Of a stretch of 8,850 nucleotides of DNA, positions 5,945 to 8,850 are shown one piece after another. The stretch lies in assembly GCA_003562655.1 (NCBI GenBank), contig PWUC01000032.1, positions 1 to 8,850 of the forward strand, in the 5' to 3' direction. The translations under genes were made by a program, and so were the position numbers. This DNA is from Clostridia bacterium (GTDB lineage Bacteria; Bacillota_E; SLMV01; PUMD01). How positions within the stretch are numbered: position 1 is the stretch's first letter; every line of letters starts with the position of its first letter. The notes beneath the pieces were generated by a model. It saw only the letters and a program-made list of their open reading frames with translations. It did no database searches and had not been told where the DNA came from.

Positions 5945-6844
5945 TTGACCGACGACAAATCCAAACTCAAGGATGCTTCGGTTTCGCAGAATCTGTCCGG
6001 GTTGCTCCGCCGCTGGGTCCCGGCGCTGATCCTGGCGGTCATCGTAATCGGCACGGTGTGGGTGACATTCACTCCCGACCCAGAGTACACGCAGGCGGCC
6101 CACAACTTCCAGACTGCCCGGAGAAGGGGTGACTGGGAGCGGGTGGAGGAGCTCATGGACGATGAGTTCGCACTCCGGGGGGGAGAGGTCGGTTCCCTGT
6201 CCGGTTATCTGGATCCGAGGATAGCCTACAGCGAGTTTCTCTTCCCCGGTGCGTCGGCCCGGGTGGTGCAGACCCGGATCAGTGAGGGGCTGGGGGTAGC
6301 TGAGACCGACTGGGAGCGGCAGGTGCTTTGTGTGTGGGGCCATGATGGTGAGGGGTGGCGCGTGGCTCCGACTCCCTTCCTGCTGTACTACCTGGATCAC
6401 GGTCGCTATCTGGAACGTCCCGACCGGAGCTTTTCCCCCGGAGCGGCCATGATCGCCCTGCCCCGCTTTCCCGCACCAGGGGCTGGACAGGCCAGGGTCC
6501 TCGCAGACGCAGTCTGGGTCCGGAGGACGCCCGAGGGCACCATGCGGACCCTGATCATGCTGCAGATTGCCGGACAGAACCTGCAGATGTCCCTGCGGTC
6601 GCTTCTGGCTGCCGCGATGTGGTCCGATGATCAGGGAACTTCAGCCCGGCCCAGCAGGCTCCTGTGGACGGACATGCTCCCGGCTGATGACGGCATCTGG
6701 CCTCTCACCGCGGGAACCTGGTGGATCGACCTGGAATGGGATCAGGTGCCGGGGGGAGATTTTTCCCTGGTGCTCGGAACCTTCGTGTCCGGCGATGAGC
6801 GGTGCACACTGACCATGACGGGGATTTCTCCGCCGCTTCCGTGA
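5945..6844 (+). CDS. membrane-anchored protein of unknown function
   Basis: A 299-residue protein I do not recognise. Start TTG 5945 is chosen because AGGGGG (5932-5937) lies about seven bases upstream; TTG 5927 is in frame but has no ribosome binding site. Residues 1-23 are charged and probably cytoplasmic. Residues 24-42 (WVPALILAVIVIGTVWVTF) form one membrane helix with arginines before it, so the rest should lie outside the membrane. A helical stretch with AAHNFQTARRRGDWERVEELM (about 50-70) resembles the opening of NTF2-like or DUF4878-like extracytoplasmic domains, but this is only a resemblance. The C-terminal half has tryptophan-containing beta-rich segments (GTWWIDLEWDQVP, SLVLGTFVSGDERCTLTM). 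It is divergent from cotJ with which it shares a 130-base region, so a sporulation link is possible. Codon use matches the neighbours. Confidence 0.75.
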   Translation: MTDDKSKLKDASVSQNLSGLLRRWVPALILAVIVIGTVWVTFTPDPEYTQAAHNFQTARRRGDWERVEELMDDEFALRGGEVGSLSGYLDPRIAYSEFLFPGASARVVQTRISEGLGVAETDWERQVLCVWGHDGEGWRVAPTPFLLYYLDHGRYLERPDRSFSPGAAMIALPRFPAPGAGQARVLADAVWVRRTPEGTMRTLIMLQIAGQNLQMSLRSLLAAAMWSDDQGTSARPSRLLWTDMLPADDGIWPLTAGTWWIDLEWDQVPGGDFSLVLGTFVSGDERCTLTMTGISPPLP

Positions 6845-6849
6845 TTGAG

Positions 6850-6874
6850 GGCCCGGGGGGAGGACTGGCGGGCC
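6850..6874 (+). terminator. hairpin after the membrane-protein gene, next to the intron
   Basis: GGCCCG (6850-6855) and CGGGCC (6869-6874) form a 6-bp stem with a 13-base loop, starting five bases past the stop at 6844. No T-run follows; the group II intron appears to begin about four bases later. Some group II introns (class IIC) insert just after terminator hairpins, so this may be the remains of the gene's terminator. Confidence 0.4.
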
Positions 6875-6878
6875 GGGG

Positions 6879-7527
6879 GTGTCCTGTGTCCGGCATGGGC
6901 GAACTCCTGGGGGTGAGAGTTCCTGGTGGGCAGTGGCCACGTTGAACCCGCAGCTGAAGGCAGGGGTGCCCACGGTGATGCGGGATCTGAAGGAAGCCGG
7001 AGGCAAAACCGCGACCCGGGGAGCATGAACTCTGGGCGAGTCTTCGACTCGAGGCGAAGCCCGATTTTGGCGGAAGGTCCGTCGGTATGGGCGGGTGTGC
7101 GGCGAAGTATTCATTCCTGCCTGGGGAGACCTGCCGACCCCGTCACCAGGGGAGATGGGGCTGAGGCGGCAGAAGTCAGCAGACGTCGAGGTACGCAGGA
7201 GGGGTTCTCTGGGTATGGTGGGGACATTGAGGCACTGCCAATCGAGAGAGGCAGCTCCCGTCGGGCCTGGCCTAACCTCCGAGGGCGAATCCTGACGGAA
7301 GGGCTGAACATGGACGAGAGAATGGGGTCCGTGAGTTCGAGCGATGCGCCGAGATAGCAGAAAACCCCCAGGGAGCCGATCGCCGGGAGACGGCGAATGC
7401 GTAAGGGCCTGGGCGCGGGCCGAGTGCATCCCCGGGCACGAGCGGAAGATTCGTCCCTCGGAGCAGAGGAGCAGCAGTTGATGGAGCGAGTCGTGTCACG
7501 GCCCAATATGCTGCGGGCCTGCAAAGG
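6879..7527 (+). mobile_element. truncated group II intron, 5' ribozyme part plus start of IEP
   Basis: The sequence reads like a bacterial group II intron from its 5' end. GTGTCC (6879, or 6886) is near the GUGYG intron start and is followed by a GTCC-GGCAT-GGGC stem. Then come GTGGGC...AACCCGCAGCTGAAGGC...GCCCAC, the block GGAAGCCGGAGGCAAA (6992-7007) and GAAGTCAGCAGACGTC (7172-7187), stretches I associate with domain I and the segment before the intron-encoded protein. The protein frame then starts but stops matching after about 7527. No domain V (AGC...GTTC hairpin with GAAA-type loop) or domain VI is seen, so the intron cannot splice alone. The call rests on remembered family sequence, not on a computed fold. 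Ends are approximate. Confidence 0.75.
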
Positions 7528-7576
7528 CTTCTTCAGCATGACCGGTTGGTGCTTGTTGGTTCGGCAATGTTCATGA
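7397..7576 (+). pseudogene. remnant of group II intron reverse transcriptase/maturase (N-terminus only)
   Basis: From ATG 7397 the frame runs to TGA 7576 (59 residues); ATG 7481 is an alternative start. The part LMERVVSRPNMLRACK matches the usual start of intron-encoded reverse transcriptases, normally followed by a KRV..NKGAPGVDGM segment. Here it instead continues GFFSMTGWCLL and stops, so homology ends near base 7523-7527. No YADD motif or any other reverse-transcriptase block follows in any frame. The remainder of a protein of about 400-600 residues has been lost by deletion or replaced by the DNA now at the right. Not functional. Confidence 0.7.
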
Positions 7577-7714
7577 ACTGCCGGATGTGTGGGAGATTGG
7601 CAGGGCAGTCGTCATGGTATCAGCGACGATGGAAGAATCCGGTTTGCCGCTATGTATAGTCCCTCAGGTCCTGCACAATTGGAGTAAAGCGATACGAAGA
7701 AAGGATGCTGACCT
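7528..7714. other. junction region between intron remnant and HEPN/MNT pair
   Basis: About 190 bases with no recognised gene. One plus-strand frame is open from 7542 through 7904 and reads WEIGRAVVMVSATMEESGLP within it, but I recognise no family and its 3' half overlaps the HEPN gene in another frame. It may be debris of a former gene. No inverted terminal repeats or target duplication were seen at the breakpoint. A TATAGT at about 7651-7656 is a possible -10 for the HEPN gene, without a good -35. Confidence 0.35.
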
Positions 7715-8098
7715 GTGCCATCAAGAGCTGGAGACTGGATGGAGCAAGCCAGGCGAGACTTTCAGTTTGCAAAGAGCAGTGCTGACAGTGGGTATCACGA
7801 GTGGGCCTGCTTTGCCGCTCATCAGGCGGCGGAGAAAGCCATCAGGGCGCTCCACCTTCACAATCACCAGGAAGCCTGGGGACATGTTCTCGTCCGATTG
7901 CTGAGAGACCTGCCCCTTGAAGTTCCTGAGGATTTGAGGGAACAGGCTCGCATTCTTGATAATTACTACATACCCACGCGGTATCCTAATGGACATACTG
8001 AGGGGACGCCAGCTGAGCACTACGGTCCCTGGCAAAGCAAGGGGGCTATCGACCATGCCAGTGAGATCCTTGAATTCGTCCGTGAGAAAATGGCCTGA
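7715..8098 (+). CDS. HEPN domain protein (COG2250 type), probable toxin of an MNT/HEPN pair
   Basis: A 127-residue all-helical HEPN protein. Start GTG 7715 is chosen because AAAGGA lies nine bases upstream and PSRAGDWMEQARRDF matches the usual N-terminus; ATG 7739 is a shorter alternative. Seen: the amphipathic first helix, then GYHEWACFAAHQAAEKAIRALHLHN (about 27-51), the most conserved stretch, then YYIPTRYPNGHTEGTPAEHY (about 88-107), then a final helix. HEPN proteins of this kind act with nucleotidyltransferase partners; many are RNases in toxin-antitoxin systems. An R-x4-H (RYPNGH) resembles the HEPN RNase motif, but its position in this subfamily is usually not invariant. The gene overlaps its partner by 44 bases. 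Toxin activity is inferred. Confidence 0.85.
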   Translation: MPSRAGDWMEQARRDFQFAKSSADSGYHEWACFAAHQAAEKAIRALHLHNHQEAWGHVLVRLLRDLPLEVPEDLREQARILDNYYIPTRYPNGHTEGTPAEHYGPWQSKGAIDHASEILEFVREKMA

Positions 8099-8438
8099 TC
8101 CTGATGCAGTACTCGAGGAAGTGAGACGATGGGCCACATGTCTTGCAGAGTCGCAATCGGCAGTCCTGTCGGTTGGTCTCTTTGGATCTTACGGTCGGGG
8201 TGACGCCGGAGTCGGCAGTGACCTGGACATCGTCATCCTGGTCGAGGAGGATGAACGTCCCTTCCATCGACGTCTGATCGGCGCTCCCGAAGAACTGCCG
8301 CTTCCGGCAGATATCCTGGTCTATACACAGGAGGAATGGCGCGACCTGCATCAGCGGGGAGGTCTGTTTTCTGAGACGATCAGGCGGGAAACCCGCTGGT
8401 TGCATGGAACCGATCCAGGCAATGAGGCATCCGACTGA
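8055..8438 (+). CDS. minimal nucleotidyltransferase (MNT), probable antitoxin partner
   Basis: A 127-residue nucleotidyltransferase of the pol-beta superfamily. Start ATG 8055 is chosen because AAGGGGG (8039-8045) lies nine bases upstream and RSLNSSVRKWPD is a familiar N-terminus of such proteins; GTG 8082 is an alternative. The catalytic signature GSYGRGDAGVGSDLDIVIL places G44-S45 and metal-binding D56 and D58; the third acidic residue is D86 in ADILVYT. All three are present, so the enzyme looks active. Related MntA antitoxins transfer AMP to the HEPN partner and block its RNase activity; whether this pair does so is inferred from the pairing. Its start lies inside the HEPN gene, implying coupled translation. 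Codons are less GC-rich than in the amidohydrolase genes, consistent with transfer. Confidence 0.88.
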   Translation: MPVRSLNSSVRKWPDPDAVLEEVRRWATCLAESQSAVLSVGLFGSYGRGDAGVGSDLDIVILVEEDERPFHRRLIGAPEELPLPADILVYTQEEWRDLHQRGGLFSETIRRETRWLHGTDPGNEASD

Positions 8439-8768
8439 TTGCCGTTGTTCCGTGTGCGGTCACCGGCAGTCCTCCATGGTCCGAATTGTGTACTCTGGTC
8501 TCAACTCATCCGTCCTGCAATGGGTTGCCCGGCACAGACAACGGCGGAGAGAACTCCCGTGTTAGATTAGAGTGACAGACGACGGATGCGGGGTGTGCAG
8601 TGCACTTCTCAGCACACGGGCAAGGGCAATGGGTGTATTTGTGAAGTGACACAGAATCGCCCGATGCGGATCCGCATGTCGGGGGCGGCCCTGCCTCGCT
8701 CCGATTGGTTGAGACCTGGTCTTCAGGAGAAAGATAGATTGCCATAGAGATAGAAAGAGTGATCAGAG
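8439..8768. other. intergenic region with inverted repeats, no gene seen
   Basis: About 330 bases without a supported gene. A minus-strand open frame (8823-8506) has no ribosome binding site, an odd proline/serine/cysteine-rich product and no family resemblance, so it was not called. The region holds TGCCG/CGGCA (8440-8468) just after the MNT stop, GTGTGC/GCACAC (8593-8617) and the palindrome at 8660-8683. Confidence 0.5.
8660..8683. repeat. palindromic hairpin (operator or terminator candidate)
   Basis: A perfect 14-base palindrome ATGCGGATCCGCAT (8664-8677) is extended outward by CCCGA (8660-8664) against TCGGG (8679-8683) with a small offset. It could be a dimeric repressor site for the gene that may start at 8769, or a transcript-end hairpin. 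No T-run follows. Chance occurrence of a 14-base perfect palindrome is low but not negligible. Confidence 0.4.
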
Positions 8769-8850
8769 ATGTTTGACGCGGTCGAAGCAGCGAGACGCAC
8801 ACTTGAGAGCGAAAGGGCATCATGCAATGGTAAGACCGGCGAGATTAAGA
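8769..8850 (+). CDS. possible 5' end of a gene running off the right edge
   Basis: ATG 8769 opens a frame with no stop to the window end, beginning MFDAVEAARRTLESERA. The upstream AAAGAGTGATCAGAG is only a weak ribosome binding site. Twenty-seven residues are visible and match no family I can name. The helical, charged composition is compatible with a real protein, but the evidence is thin. Confidence 0.3.
   Translation, partial: MFDAVEAARRTLESERASCNGKTGEIK

Noticed and set aside
6926..7357. 143-codon plus-strand open frame
   Set aside because: It reads through the group II intron RNA domains; composition and product give no sign of a protein.
7371..7405. GAGCCGATCGCCGGGAGACGGCG considered as intron domain V
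   Set aside because: It lacks the closing GTTC-type strand and GAAA loop and lies before, not after, the maturase start.
6641..7429. 262-codon minus-strand open frame across the intron region
   Set aside because: It spans the end of the membrane-protein gene and the intron ribozyme sequence, and its proline/arginine/serine-rich product resembles no protein.
8506..8823. 105-codon minus-strand open frame
   Set aside because: No ribosome binding site, low-complexity odd product, and it overlaps the palindrome and a plausible plus-strand start.
1..8850. CRISPR arrays, tRNA or rRNA genes
   Set aside because: No regularly spaced direct repeats, no cloverleaf with a T-loop GTTCRANNC in context, and no rRNA-like conserved stretch were seen.

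Overview
The window looks like chromosomal DNA of a high-GC, endospore-forming member of the Bacillota (Clostridia, Symbiobacteria or Limnochordia type). The cotJA-cotJB-cotJC spore-coat operon is the main evidence for a spore former. GC-rich codon use, GTG/TTG starts and strong GGAGG-type ribosome binding sites fit a high-GC Gram-positive. I cannot name a genus.

Layout. Bases 1-66 may hold the tail of an upstream gene, followed by about 525 non-coding bases containing hairpins. Bases 592-2313 (+) encode an N-acyl-D-amino-acid deacylase (D-aminoacylase). A YtcJ-type metal-dependent amidohydrolase follows at 2374-3993 (+); the two probably form an operon for hydrolysing acylated (D-)amino acids or related amides. 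Convergent to them, on the minus strand, is an adenosine-specific kinase-like protein (COG1839; 4604-4116). It lies downstream of cotJA (5812-5564), cotJB (5571-5299) and cotJC (5298-4720), which are tightly overlapped. A sporulation-type -10 element sits just upstream of cotJA. Divergent from cotJ is a membrane-anchored protein of unknown function (5945-6844, +), preceded by an 8-codon leader ORF with a strong ribosome binding site.

The right third is accessory DNA. Right after the membrane-protein gene lies the 5' part of a group II intron (about 6879-7527). Its ribozyme domains are followed by only the first residues of its reverse transcriptase, and then the sequence changes abruptly. Past that breakpoint the base composition is visibly less GC-rich, and a two-gene HEPN/MNT (nucleotidyltransferase) toxin-antitoxin-type pair follows (7715-8098 and 8055-8438, +). 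The last 400 bases have no convincing complete gene. They hold a palindromic hairpin and a possible gene start running off the right edge.

The most interesting points are the truncated intron abutting the HEPN/MNT module, the in-frame leader ORF before the unknown membrane protein, and a CxxC-containing insertion in the D-aminoacylase. I do not see a clearly new multi-gene system.
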